Assembly (NCBI GenBank): GCA_036897095.1
Contig: JAYMSP010000383.1
Location: 1-54,713 of the forward strand
DNA: 54,713 bases
Source of the DNA: Plantago elongata
Lineage: Eukaryota > Streptophyta > Magnoliopsida > Lamiales > Plantaginaceae
Direction of reading: 5' to 3'
Positions within the stretch are counted from its first letter, which is position 1. Every line of letters starts with the position of its first letter. Shown one piece after another: positions 1 to 12,528 of the stretch. The notes under the pieces are model-generated. The model did not search any database and was not told the DNA's origin. It worked only from the letters and a program-made list of their open reading frames with translations. The translations under genes were made by a program, and so were the position numbers.

Positions 1-418
1 GGGGGGTCGTATTCCGTTTTTATCTCCCTGTTCTGAGGGGTTAGCTGGTTCATGTTCGGAAATAATATCACATGGTTGAAATTGCTTAGCTTAAAGTGAA
101 GGATAAAATTTGGTTATAAAGACAAGTGCGGCAGATAACTGTGTATGTCTCAAATTTGTTTTTCTCGACCGTTCTTTGCATGAGCTGAAGGGTGTGACCA
201 TAAATGACTTTACTGTTGGTAATAAACCTTTTACATGATTCAAGAGTGAAGAGTGACTCCAAACCACAAAATGAATGTCCTCTTTCTCTTGTTTTTGCTT
301 TCTTCTTGGGGTGTGCAATAGCAAAACATGATACCTGAGTAGCTGACAGAAATTCTGTTTATTTTATTTTATTTTATGCTTTCAAGTTAGTAATATTTCA
401 GTACATTAATCAAAATAG
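1..418 (+). other. Intron or upstream part of the USP gene
   Basis: No USP-like exon was recognised here. The stretch is T-rich and ends in an acceptor at 417-418, so it is best read as intron of the USP gene. A 77-codon minus-strand frame at 91-324 looks like chance. Confidence 0.5.
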
Positions 419-876
419 GTAAAGACAAAGGCTAGGATTGTAGAAGGAGATCCCGGTAAAGCTATATGCAGAGAAGCAGAGAGGCTCAAGCCGGCTGCTG
501 TAGTTTTGGGCACCAGGGGCCGGAGCTTGATCCAAAGGTTCCTTCCATTCCTAAACAGATTACCTTTAGAAAATTATGACGCTTCAGTAATACATATACG
601 TCAAAAACTAATTGCTTGCAGACCTCCTAAGCTGTCTAAAGTTACTGGCTTATTTTGTTCTTCTTGTTATGCAGTGTACTGCAAGGTAGTGTGAGCGAAT
701 ATTGCTTCCACAATTGTAAAGTAGCACCAATCATCATAGTTCCCGGGAAAGGTTTAACTTCACCCTGTAATTTGCCTCCTGTTTTATTTTTAAAAATTTC
801 TATCAAGGAGTGAGATGGATTATGAATTTGCTTTTTCAAAAAAATTGCAGAAGCAGGAGAAGAATCTGTATTGTGA
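419..876 (+). CDS. Universal stress protein (USP) family, C-terminal exons, 5'-partial
   Basis: Three exons read as one frame: 419-537, 675-751 and 851-876 (stop TGA 874-876), all with GT-AG borders, giving the last 73 residues. The frame holds IVEGDPGKAICREAERLKP, then the USP nucleotide-binding pattern G-x2-G-x9-G-S (GTRGRS...LQGSVSEYCFHNC), then a final strand (APIIIVPGK) and the short tail EAGEESVL. The ATP-binding loop is split by the first intron, and the junction restores the S of LIQSVLQ. USPA-like proteins bind nucleotide and act in stress responses; the exact role here is unknown. Upstream exons lie outside the window or were not recognised in 1-418; an in-frame TAG at 416-418 overlaps the acceptor, so the exon must begin at 419. 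The ORF running on to 694 is intron read-through. Confidence 0.88.
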
Positions 877-1561
877 TAGAATAAGTTATCAAGTGGATGA
901 TGAAAAGCTCAGTGAAGTCGGTTACATGTGTGTAAGTTGCATCTCCTTGAATGTGGGCAGGACATTTATTTAAATGTATATGTGTGTTTTGTTTCAACAG
1001 TTACTGACGATGTGTAATATAACTGACTGCTGCATGATGTGGAATATTTAGTTTGTGGGGTTTAGTCTAAAAATCAAAGCCTGCATTTAGAGATACTGGC
1101 TATTATATATTTTGTTAATGTTGGATTAGAGTCACAGTGTCAGCCTCAATAATCAAGTTAGTTTATCACGTTATTGGTGGATTTATCTTTCTTTTTTTTT
1201 TTTTTGGTGTTCGCGTGTGTGGTACACAATGCCATAGTATATTCTTGAAGGCTGCTTTAGGAATAAGCAATTTATGAACCTTAACTGGGTTAAAGTTATT
1301 TTGCGATAGGAGCAAATAAAACTTGTGTCTCCTGCATTACCTCTTAAGTATATTATTAGTTAAAGCTAGAGAACGCCTCCTTTGATAGCAAATGTTTCAA
1401 GGTGGAAATTAGATACCGTATGAACGCCCTTAAATGACTGTAAGGACTCCCTTAACTGTTCCACCCAGTCTAAAATTCTTAAATTTTACTACGTTAATTA
1501 GGTGTTGATTGTGTATGCCTAGTGCGCGCTGGAAAAAGTAAAAACTCAAATCTTTACGTCT
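877..1561 (+). other. USP 3' UTR and downstream spacer
   Basis: The sequence is T-rich and without coding frames. It probably contains the USP 3' UTR, but no poly(A) site can be fixed from sequence alone. Confidence 0.4.
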
Positions 1562-1858
1562 TTAAGTGTGGTGTATTTACTAGTACTGAGTACTATACTA
1601 TAGGAGAATGTGGAATCTCTCTTTAGCAGAATCCAGTTCTGTTTGGGAATGCTTCAATCTGAGTACGACCATCTCTTTTTTTTTTTTACTAGGAAGTTTT
1701 ATTCCTATTAACTTTACTCTAGGTCTTTGTTCAGAATTCATAGCTTAAGTGATGTATTTACTGGTATCTGAGAACTACACTACTATAGGAGTACAAGGAA
1801 TCCCTCTTTAGAAGAATTCGGTTCTGTTTGGGAATGATTCAAGCTGAGTACGACTATT
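1562..1858 (+). repeat. Diverged direct duplication (two ~110-bp copies)
   Basis: Copy 1 (1562-1673) and copy 2 (1746-1858) share the blocks TTAAGTG..TGTATTTACT, ACTATAGGAG, TCTCTTTAG/CCTCTTTAG, TTCTGTTTGGGAATG and CTGAGTACGAC, in the same order and orientation, offset by about 184 bp. Confidence 0.75.
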
Positions 1859-2004
1859 TTATCAACGCATATATTCTGCCTTTTAAATTTTGAAAAGGCA
1901 ATATCTAAAGATTCAAATTACATGGACTCGGTTTTGCCTTGCCCATTTATGTTAATGGCAAGGAAAGATCATACGTCTGTTTCATTATCCTAAAACATAC
2001 ATAT

Positions 2005-2040
2005 GACAGATAGATAGATAAGTAGATAGATAGATAGATA
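2005..2040 (+). repeat. (GATA)n microsatellite
   Basis: About nine GATA-type units with one AGTA interruption. Confidence 0.9.
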
Positions 2041-4099
2041 CCATCCCCTTTTTACTCACTAATTTGACTACTTCACTCTGTTTTTCAACTCCCAAGAGTT
2101 TTAAACTTGCTCCATCTGTTCCCCACTTAAAGAGATGAATTATTCCTGGGTTCATTAGATTCCATTCTTCCTTGCTTGTAGTAATTGTAATATGTGACTA
2201 AATTAGTTCAGGCATGTTTGGGAAGGGGACCAAACCTCTTCCAGATTATAATTGCAAAGCTCAAACTTAAAATTAGTGTAAGCTTGAACGGCCTGACCTT
2301 CCGCGTTGTAAAATGGTACGGTAAAGGATCCTGGGAGGAGGGTAGGTCCATACCAAGTTGGACACTTTTATTTTATGTAAGAAAAAACAATGCCATTAAT
2401 ACCGTCTCTCGGGATCAGGATACGTACTCAAACTTTAATTACAAAATATCAATCTATTCTAATTAGATTAAAATTAACAAGCCATAATTAAACATCAACT
2501 AAATCAATCTTTCATTAAAAAAAACCATTTGTCTTCTTAACTTAAGTTCCAATTACTAATTCAACCCAACAACTTCAATTGTTGTGATAAAAAATAAAAT
2601 CAACGATAATCTTTCTTTTCCATCTTATCCAATTAAATTAAAAGGATCAATTTGTACAAACTTAAAGTCTAACGGAACTTGAAAAAGTGACAGTTAATTA
2701 TAAAAATTAACGATAGTATTATTTACATGCATATATTTATTCTATTATTTGTAATCAAGTGCTACAATAATACGTGTGTTTTCATATTCTAGTAATACAT
2801 ATTAAGTTGTATTATTCATTGTAGTTGGCATTTCTTTTTATTTTGTTTTGGTTTACTATATATTTCTTGGTGATTCATGCGTGTAAAATAGGGTATTTTG
2901 TTGTAATTTTCCCAATAGTGTTATGTAATGACCCAATCCCCATAGGTTGAGAGGCTATACTATTTGGACCAATGCAATTACAAATTATTATTACACACAT
3001 TTTTTTGGTATGATAATTTTCATTTCGAGCCATTATTAATTTGTCTCATAGAATCTTCATTTAAGTTTAACATCTCTTTCTTCGCATCAACATTTTTATC
3101 TCATGTAGGATTTCTTTTAACTCATCTGCCCCAAAACTCAGGCAAACTAGATGTGAGTTTTACTTGTATGTAACATGCAAGATATTTAACATATCCCTTC
3201 TAATCCTGGGAACTAGAAGTGTGGGGCTTTATTCTTGAAAATGAGATTGCATACTATTGCTTAATAAGGTGGTCAAAAACTCAAAAATTGATTGGGAAAG
3301 TTTGTGATGAGGACCAGTGAATAGTGATCACCAATCATTTACAGGTCCTCACTCACTGGCCTGCCTATACACACACCATCACAAATTGAAAAGAGGACCT
3401 ATTCTCTAGTATCCAATAAAAAACACCTTTAAAACTAACCACAAAAAACTTCTAAGGAAACTATGTACCAGTGACGTGTTTCAAGTATAACAAATGATTT
3501 AAATTCCACCCTTTTTCAACCAATATTCCCCCCAACGAAATTCTACATCATTGTCATGGTCTCCAGGATACAGATAAGTAACGCATAAAATGTCACTGCA
3601 CAGACACATGGAGGTTTTACTATGCTCTTAAAATTGTTGCGACGAGGTGGGTACGATTGTTTGTTAAATAGCTAATAAAATATTTTCTATATGAACGATC
3701 ACTTTATTAATTTTCACTAGATATAATAGTTGTTATGGTATATATTAATGTATTTTGGTCAAATAAATTGAATTCATGTGATAAATAGATGATTGGGGAT
3801 ATGTAACACAAACGGTAACGGACTTAAAAAGCTATGGTTATTATATGGGTGAGCTTTTAAAAGCAACTTCTCCATATATTAAAATTGTGTAGGGAGATGA
3901 TTCTAACATATGCACTCGGTAATACTACGTACGGGCTTATAATTGGTGAAGTATTGGTTGAGAGTGCCAAATAATTCACCACCGAGCTTAGTGCAAAAAC
4001 TGGAACAAAGGAGATTTTGATCATATATCCATCTTATTATGTAGGTTCTTCCATAACTCCCATTGTATTTGTCTCCTCGAAACTCACATGTTAAGTGGG
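2041..4099. other. AT-rich intergenic DNA with one nested hairpin
   Basis: No gene was recognised; the 90- and 69-codon plus frames at 2194 and 2964 have no family features. A nested inverted repeat lies at 3301-3385: TTTGTGATG (3301-3309) pairs with CATCACAAA (3377-3385), and inside it GAGGACC (3309-3315) pairs with GGTCCTC (3344-3350). Confidence 0.5.
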
Positions 4100-4185
4100 T
4101 CACATGCGGTTCCCACATTGTTTGTGAATTGTGATATGATGTTATTGAAGATAAGTGTAGCATCAAAATTAAATCAAATCATACA
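4100..4185 (+). repeat. Short repeat family, copy A
   Basis: The segment CACATG..TCCCACATTGTTTGTG...TGTAGCATCAAAATTAAAT resembles 10871-10960 in direct orientation and, more weakly, 4600-4672 in inverted orientation. The CCCACATTG-type string is common in plant LTRs, so this may be an LTR remnant. Confidence 0.4.
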
Positions 4186-4599
4186 TGTCATGTCTGTATA
4201 GAGGTGAGAAAGTAGTATATTCTGGTACCCCAATACAACCTCAAGTCCTGGACGAATCTGATAGCTGCAGATCAACTCATCTGCAGAAGAGCATATAATT
4301 ATTAAGAAAATCTGGAAAAAATATCAGGCATGGGTAACATTGCCAGCTATATTTCTTGGAATTTTGCTACTCGGGTAAATACTCCAGTTCCAATAACCTG
4401 AACCCGAATCAAAATGCTCCCTCTTAATTGAAGTTATGTAATCTTATTGATACTCTGTTCAAGGAAAACAACAAACTATCTTCTTGTCTGGTAATGTGCA
4501 AGATGAGAGAGAGAAAATATACACTACCTAACTAGCTACCCATGAGCTACACTTACTTCCAAGACATATCAACATGTCTGGGAAAAAACTCATACACGT
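4186..4599. other. Intergenic spacer
   Basis: No gene seen. The only structure noted is an 8-bp inverted repeat, CTGCAGAT then ATCTGCAG, around 4265-4286. Confidence 0.4.
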
Positions 4600-4672
4600 C
4601 TAAATTTGATTTAGATTCGAGTTTATTCAATGTTACACTAATCTCTAATGTCATTCAAACTCACATGCCAAC
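4600..4672 (-). repeat. Short repeat family, inverted copy
   Basis: The reverse complement contains GGCATGTGAGT...TGTAACATTGAATAAACTC, which matches CACATGTGACT...TGTAGCATTGAATAAATTC at 10871-10960. The two lie just outside opposite ends of the LTR element. Confidence 0.4.
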
Positions 4673-7600
4673 TACATAATAATAATATAAGTAAAAATAG
4701 TAAACGATACCTCCAAACACGTTTCAAATTTTACTTCTACTTAATTCGATGAATATGCTGCTATAGTACCGTCGCTACAATAAATTCATAATACCTACAA
4801 AATAAACACCACAAAAGTAGTGGTGGAATATGAGTTTTCTGAATCAAATTACATTTATGTATAAAGTCGTACCGATGATTGTAACAGACACTTTATTTGA
4901 ATGCTAGGGCAGGACCCATATTTTGAGTTAGACTAGGACCATTCCATCAGGGTTGAGTCCTAGTTAATATGAATAACTTCGTGAATCCTAATAGAAATAA
5001 ATCACTAGACAATTAAATTAAGTAATAAGTGTCAATGTGGACCACACAATATAGGAATATTTTTACATTCTTCCACTTGGTCTCATAACACTTCTCAATG
5101 TCTAGAAAATTGAATATGGCCAAAAATATTTATTTCTAACGATATTCACGACACTCCCACTATTTTAAAGAACAATCATGAAAGAACCATAGCGGTTAAG
5201 TTCAAAGTTCATAAACCATTCCTTCCATAATCACATGCACAATCATCTTTAAAACAGTACCAAATGAGCATCTTATCTTTATGAATGAATTATTACATGC
5301 GTATTCATTCGGGTCAAACTTTATATTATCCCAACGGATAAATTTTAGTATGCGCAAATATAACTCCAAGATTAAACTTTATTCACTATATGTCCATAGA
5401 TCAAAGAGAAACTTATACGAATGATTATAAGTATCAATATCTCATGATTGCAAAATTCAAGTACTAGTAAAAAACAATCATGAGCTGGAGCAATACTTAT
5501 AACTTTATGGATACCTCAATCCCTTAATGTTCTTATTAATATGAGGCACTTTATGTCGATATATAAAATTCTACTGCTACATGATTGTTCTTGGAGAAAA
5601 CACTTTAGAGCAGTATTTGTATAATTCTTTAGTGGTCTCCTTAAGGAAAAACAAACTTGATACTTTAGGAAAAAATCTCAAATTAAATGTCTGTGTAATT
5701 GATCCATAACATATTAACATTTACCCAAAATGGTAGACTAGAAAATATAGTGCATATCATGTCTACTTAATTGGCAAATGTAATTTTCATATGACTAGCT
5801 CACTTAAAGTGAGTTCTACTTTGCAAGTCAACTATAATTCTTGGTTCACTAATATTATTAAACTGACAATAAATTGCAGCATCAACATAACTTAAGCAAA
5901 AGTTCTTATAATATTGACCTTATATTTCCATTAACAAATTAAAATATATGTTAAGGAAAAACATAATAGCAAATGCAATAAAACTGTACAATACAAAAGT
6001 TATTCGTATGTAGTTATATAGCTTCCACATAATATGTTCCAAATATATTTTAGTATCGATAAAGCAACTGAAAAATTATATTAGTGACACCAATATCGAA
6101 AGGCTCAAGTCCTACGAAAAAATCATCAAACTTCTCAATATTGGCTTTACGAGACAATTCTACAGTGAAAAATCATTTGTTGCCTCTGCGAAACTCAAAT
6201 GTCGTTAAACAGTAGATGTTTCACCATAATTCATATTGAGGAAGTTCGAGATCAATAAAAAAAAAACTCAAGTCACTAACATAATATATAAGATCAAATT
6301 TGCACCCAATGTCTTTAAGATGTACTAAAGTAATTAGAAGTCCTTAACAGAAGCTAAATGATTAAAGACATTCAAAACTTTAGCATACCATCAAAAGGAA
6401 GACACAAATTACACTTGTATATACTTCAATAATTACTATTCTACTTACCAAAACTTTATAGTAGAACACTTAAGCAAACTTTCATATTTTCTTTAATGAA
6501 GAAAATCTATATTATCACTCATCTTTGTGGCTACAAAATTATATGAGTCACTTAGACCATGAACAACTTAAAGTATGTAATTCATGGTGCAAAACCAAAA
6601 GAGTGATATTAAGTAAAGTTTTCTTCATTTCCAGGATGAAATTTGAAGAATAAAGCAAGCATCAAATTCATTTATCTTGATGGCTAATATAGTCCTAAGT
6701 AATAACTATCCTTTAAATAATTGATAGGAATAAAAAATACCCGAACCTTTATCTGAGAGCTATCAAATAAATATTAATAATTATCTGCACTTAAGAGGAA
6801 TAAAATTCCAGTATGCTCAAGTGTTTTTCTCTTTTGCACTTAATGAGAACAAACACTCCCACTAGGTTCAACGCCTTCAAGAAGGTCATGTAACAATTGC
6901 AGAAAGCAATTATATGGACAAAATAAACAGGTGGAATGAAGTGGGACGATAATAAAGAAACATTACTATTTCTTGTGTCCAACTACTTCACGTGAAATCG
7001 TTAAATCTCACCTTAATAGGACAACATACATATGCAGTAGTAACTTAAACATGAATCTTGTCTATTGGTCTAAGTAGTACAAATCTACACATATAAATAA
7101 TATCATGATGTTCTCACATTAAATCCACAAACTAAATGATAACTCGAAATGACCGGTTTGGTCAAATTATATTTACTAAAGGCTTGTAACTTTTTGACCA
7201 TGAAATTTTATTTTCTTAACTTTATAGGTTTACAGTTTGATATCACGATAAACCTTAAAATAAATATGCTAAAGATGTTATTGGTCTACTGAAGAAATGC
7301 ATACCTCATGACCATATAACAAAATTAAGTGTGGAAATTATACAAATTTGTTGAACTTATAATTTACATGAGCTCTATGTGACATTTATATCGAATTCGT
7401 TGATCTACTTTTCCTTATGCAGTCCAATGAATACGAAGAGTCAGTGTAATCTGAAATCTTAACTGACAACTTAATTATACCTTATGATATGTTTAATACA
7501 ATATCAGATGTCACAATGTAGGAGTTATGTGTCAACATGTCCAAAATACCTTTGAATAACAATATGCAAGGATAACTTAATTCTCAAATCCAAATAGTTA

Positions 7601-7771
7601 TACAAATGAATTTATCAAATAAATTGAGATAATTGATCACTTGATATTGACTTCTATATTTCGATTATACTTACATATTATTGACATAATAGATTGGTAA
7701 AAACTCAAATCAATCCATAATTTACCAAAAAGACATTTAACAAATATGATACAATAAAGTGGAGTAACTAA

Positions 7772-8194
7772 GGGGCTGATTGACATACAATTCAAATGTT
7801 TATTGAAATGAGTTTTGCTATTTTTGTGTTTGGAATCCAATTCAAATTGGAGTAACCAAAATATCCTTACTATTACCCAAATTATCTCTAACCTCCTTCT
7901 CTCTCCCTTATTCGCAAATTAATTATTCTAATACTACAATTCATAAATATAACCAATCATCTCATTACAACAAACTTAAAAATCAATTATTAACCAATCA
8001 AACTATCACATCTTATTTACACCAATCATTATTCTCTTACACAACCTATGTAACAAACCTACAATATCCTATACAATTACAATTATATACCAAACACTAA
8101 TTTTAACAATCCAACTATAATTTGATCAATATTCATCCATTCAAACGGATCCAACTCCGATTCTATCCCAACCAATCACTAAATAGTCGTCCCC
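7772..8194 (+). mobile_element. Tourist-like MITE, long form (423 bp)
   Basis: It begins GGGGCTGATTGACAT and ends GTCGTCCCC, with TAA on both sides (7769-7771 and 8195-8197), as expected for PIF/Harbinger-type 3-bp target duplications. The interior is homologous to the reverse complement of 18375-18846. It is nested in the interior of the LTR element. Confidence 0.7.
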
Positions 8195-8906
8195 TAAATA
8201 TGGCAATGTACATTTATTGCTAATTCATACAGTAAAAGGGATACATACTTTATTGCCATATTCAATGACATTGTGTTCTTTTTACTTTAGCACAAATATA
8301 TTGTGATTCTTTATAAATAGTTAATCTCTCTTTGTCCTCAAACACATATGAGTTAATTTAACTTACCACATGTCCTCATGTGTTTCTTGATAACATTAAA
8401 CATAATCGAGAGATATAATGACTTTTCATGACTTTAAAATTCCCCGCAAGTAAATTAATCAACCCGAGCTATCTTACCCTTTAAATATCTAATTATATAG
8501 TATGATATAACAAATCTTTAGTGCTTTATCAAATAAATAATAGTTTTACTTAAGAATGCTTGCTAAAGTTCTATTTATACCCTATAGTAGTTCACATGCC
8601 ATAGTGAGGATATAAACCTTAAGTATTGCAACATTTACTAAGTTAAATAAAATAGTGGGAAAAAATCTAATGCTGCATAAAATCAAGACAATTAACCTTG
8701 TTATGGAAATAAATCAACCAACATTAATTTATTCATGGTAATTGTGACTGAAACTGCATGATGAATTAAACTTACCATGTACTTTATAATAAGATTGGGA
8801 TAGCCCAGTTTACACTATGCAACTCTCCTTACCTTTGGACAAAGGAAAAAGCTACATAACCCAAACCAAAACTATACCATCATATTCTGATTTAAACACA
8901 AAACTG

Positions 8907-9301
8907 ATGACTTTCCTTTGGGGCCGGGCCACCAATACCATGATTAATCACAATGCAAGACACTTATATCCATACGAAGTCATCACCAATATTATCAACA
9001 TAATATATGATGTTTTGGCTCGTCCTAAACTATGAGATAATCAACCTGATGTGATTTGTGTATCAAATGTCCAGGATGCTTTGGCTCGTTCCACACACCA
9101 ACAACAATCACGACCTCAAGTATCTTGACTTCCTTTATGAGTTAACCATACATAACAAAAATATCATATGCTTATAACTATATGAAGTTTAAGATAGACT
9201 ATTATCATATATCGAGGTGCTTTGGCTACTCACGAAAACAAAGATAATCACTTTATTGTGAAAACTCAAACCATATGAGATGCTTTGGCTCGTCTCATAT
9301 G
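8907..9301 (+). repeat. Spaced array of GATGCTTTGGCTCGTC-type motifs
   Basis: Clear copies occur at 9009-9025 (GATGTTTTGGCTCGTCC), 9074-9092 (GGATGCTTTGGCTCGTTCC), 9214-9233 (GAGGTGCTTTGGCTACTCAC) and 9277-9300. Weaker ones may lie near 8907 (CTTTGGGGCCGGGCC) and 9127. Start spacings are about 65, 140 and 63 bp, near multiples of 65-70. The last copy is the loop of a perfect 9-bp stem, CATATGAGA (9272-9280) with TCTCATATG (9293-9301). Confidence 0.65.
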
Positions 9302-10870
9302 CGTAAGCATCATAACTTCAAGCATAAATCTTTATTGGTAACATAATTTTTTTGTAACGGTACTCTTTTGATATGCCTTAATCAATCATTTAAGCTAAAA
9401 TATAACATACAAAGTCATGAAAATGATCACTGAAGTATCTAAATACATTTCATTTACTTAATCTGTGGGGTGATGAAAGGGAAGCATGATATCATATCAT
9501 ACATTCATCTTAATAATAAAGTATAGGAATAATAGAGTCATACAACTTAATACAATAGCAATCATACTTATCAAAATAATGCACCATAGGAATTGAGCAT
9601 GTTAAATAAGGCTCATTAAATAACATAAAGAAGGCATGATTGACATTAATACATACGATAGCTGCTCAAGTAGCTCTTGAAAGTTGAAATCAGTATTAAA
9701 AGTAAATAAAAAATAACCATACATGATATCTTGAATGAAGAAAAGCATGTTAATCAAACAAGAACTTCTCTCTTTTCTCTTCTCTATTTTCATCGGTAAA
9801 TTGAGCGATGGAGTTCAGTCTCGTTAGCAAGACAATGGTCGACAGTTGACCATGCCACAATCAGGGGTCAATTTGGATAAAAGCTAAACTCACAAGCAAA
9901 TCGGTAGCTCAAGAGTGAAGATGAAAGAACCAGTAACTTAATCGGTTAACTTTGAGGAATCCGATCGACTAAATACAAAAGGTGAGCGTAAGAATTTTAT
10001 CATTCCGAAAACTTTTGATTTCGACCATTGATTTCTTCTTCTCCCCTTTCAATTCTGGATTTAAAGAGATTTAGGATTTGCAAATCGTTATCCCCAAATA
10101 ATCTTCCTTTTAACTGAAGGTATGCTGAATTCGAAAATTTGTTTGAACAAAATATAAGAATCTCGTTTTATTTGGAAAAGGAAAACAAAATAAAATCTTC
10201 AAGTTTTACAAAACTGAATCTAGAAACTTTTATCTAAATTTGAAATTTGATTCAAAAAAAAACTTCATATCAAAGATTAAGTTCAGATTCGAAATCAAAT
10301 CCGAAAATAAGTCTAGAAATTTTAATATTTCGACTTCTTTAGTTTATAGACTGAATGGATTAGAATCTGAATTGTAAGACTGGCTATGGAAGAACATAGA
10401 GAACCAGAGAAGAGAAAAGAACGGGAACAACATGCTTAGCACAAAACTGAAACGAGCCGGAAGTTAGAACCTGTTCTCATACCAAATATAAGTAAAAATA
10501 GTAAAACAGGACCTACCTCCAAACACGTTCCAAGTTTTGCTTGTGTTTAGTCTGGTGAATATGCTGCTATAGTACCGTCGCTACAATACATCCATAATAC
10601 TTGCAAAATAAACACCACAAGAGTAGTGGTGGAATATGGGTTTTCTGAATCCTATTACCTTTCTGTATAAAGTTGTACCGATAGTTGTAATAGGCGATTT
10701 ATTTAAAGGCTATGACAGGACCCATATTTTGAGTTAATCTATCCATCGGGGTTGAGTCCTAATTAATAAAAATAACTCCGTGAATTCTAAAAGAAATAAA
10801 TTACTTAACAATTAAATTAAATAATAAGTATTAACGTAGAACATCGAATATTTTCTTATATTCTTACACG

Positions 10871-10960
10871 TTTCACATGTGACTCTCACATTGTGTGTGA
10901 TCGATAAATGCACTGAGGATAATTGTAGCATTGAATAAATTCAAGTTTAAATTCGATTTG
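10871..10960 (+). repeat. Short repeat family, copy C
   Basis: It lies immediately outside the right LTR and resembles 4100-4185 (direct) and 4600-4672 (inverted). Confidence 0.4.
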
Positions 10961-12440
10961 GTTTGTATTGAATTTATGAGCATGTCAGTTTATTCCATGG
11001 TAGCCCTTAATGTACTTGAAAGTTGAAACTCACATGTGAAGCAAGTTCAGTTTTAATTTTCTTCCCTTGTGATTGATTGATCATCGAATGGTAAAAGATT
11101 AAAAAAGAAAATCAATTAACCATGAAGATGAATTTTACTGCATGCATATGCATAGTGTTGAGTAACTTACACATTATAACAATTGAAGAACAGAACAGAA
11201 CAGAACACACGGCTTGTTTAATTCTGTCGGGCACGTAAAAGATTTGAACTATAATATTGTAAATCTTGAAATTGCACGATTCCTTGTCTTTATTCCTCTC
11301 AATTTGGTCAATTTCGTCTATCATTTTTTCCATTTCCAGGTGAAATATCTCTTTTTTTTGCGATCATTGCTTCTGGCTACATTGCAATTTGCAGGTAATC
11401 GGTGGCACGGTAGGGCCAGAGGGCCATGTCACTACGATAAACATAGACCTCATTTCACATATTTATCTACAACATTTGTCCTAGTTGTAATGGTTTGAAG
11501 CTCTTGTTAATTTATATACTAGCATTCTTTTCACATCTTAAATTAATTTTTCTTTGAGCATTATAGTCCGTCACAATTAATGGAACCATTTACCGAGTAG
11601 ATGAATACACCAACACATGTCTAGTTAAAGTCCTTTACAAAAAATTAATCCCCTTGATGTTGGGTTATCTGTCCTCTAATCGTTTACTTGCCAGGAAAAC
11701 CATATTATATGTGTTAATTATTCCAAAATTTTGCTGGTCTTTAGGATTAGCATTTGATCTTGTATGTTAATTAATCCATCACTTAAACAGCATATAATTG
11801 TTCTACAAGCAATTAAGAGTATTTGAAAATCAGACTACTTATCACATCACTTTTGGTCACTGGTTGGTTAAAAGTTTAACTCTGAAACACCTAATCAACT
11901 TAAATCGTATTCTCTTTAACTAAAATTTATTAAACTGTACTGGACTGAATTAAAATAAAATATAACTTATAATTAAGTCGAGCTGGATTAAACTGAAATC
12001 ATCAGTTGAAGAGAATACAACCTTAATTGTAATTATTCGAATTTTAATTGTTACAAAAAGATTATTATGATGCTGAGTTGACTATAGATAGATGAAATAT
12101 GTATAAATTTTAAATGATAAGACGATTAATGGATTGGTAGTTGATAATGCAGTTGAAATTTAAATTGAATTAGTCTGTGTTATTTCAAAATCAAATCGGT
12201 AATCCTCTACTTGTACAATGCCCTTCTAAGTTTGAATATTTGTATTCGCGTAAATACCAAAATTCAAGGATGTGAGTTATCTTTGCTAGACTTGGTACTT
12301 GGTACTGATTCTCCTCACCCTCTTGCAACACCCTTATGTGGCTCCAATGTAAACGAGTCACTCCCTTCACCTTTACACCAATAGCCCATATTCGCCAAAT
12401 TGCCCTTCACATTTTCCCAAACTGCCCATAGCTATATACT
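10961..12440. other. Intergenic DNA upstream of the RADIALIS-like gene
   Basis: No gene was recognised. The 94-codon plus frame at 11214-11498 and the opposing 73-codon minus frame have no family features. A small (GAACA)n-like run occurs near 11188-11208. Confidence 0.4.
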
Positions 12441-12450
12441 TATAAATAGG
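12441..12450 (+). promoter_or_regulatory. Probable TATA box of the RADIALIS-like gene
   Basis: TATAAATAGG lies about 80 bp upstream of the chosen ATG. It makes the more upstream in-frame ATG at 12400 unlikely, since transcription would start downstream of that ATG. Confidence 0.6.
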
Positions 12451-12528
12451 CCACATATTGAAACATTTCTAGTATCACCACCAAACACTAAGATCTTACC
12501 TTACCAAACACAAATACATACATTAACC

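Larger units (their letters stand above)
4684..10868 (-). mobile_element. Old non-autonomous LTR retrotransposon, Copia-like, minus strand
   Basis: Two diverged direct repeats flank about 5.4 kb: left LTR 4684-5075 (392 bp) and right LTR 10485-10868 (384 bp). Shared blocks include ATGCTGCTATAGTACCGTCG, AATAAACACCACAA.AGTAGT and GGACCCATATTTTGAGTTA. Next to the right LTR, 10471-10484 is the complement of TGGTATGAGAACAG, resembling an initiator-Met-tRNA primer site (usual form TGGTATCAGAGC), so the element reads on the minus strand with its 5' LTR at the right. On that strand the left LTR follows GACCAAGTGGAAGA, like a Copia polypurine tract. I saw no gag-pol domains, and the interior is full of stops in all frames. 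A MITE is nested at 7772-8194. No target-site duplication is visible. Confidence 0.7.

Noticed and set aside
8907..9301. CRISPR-like array
   Set aside because: Motifs are short, diverged and unevenly spaced, and the DNA is a plant nuclear genome.
11112..11498. Opposing 73- and 94-codon frames as a gene pair
   Set aside because: AT-driven hydrophobic composition, no family resemblance and no promoter evidence.
12400..12528. In-frame ATG 43 codons upstream of the RADIALIS-like start
   Set aside because: It precedes the TATA box, and the added residues do not resemble the family N-terminus.
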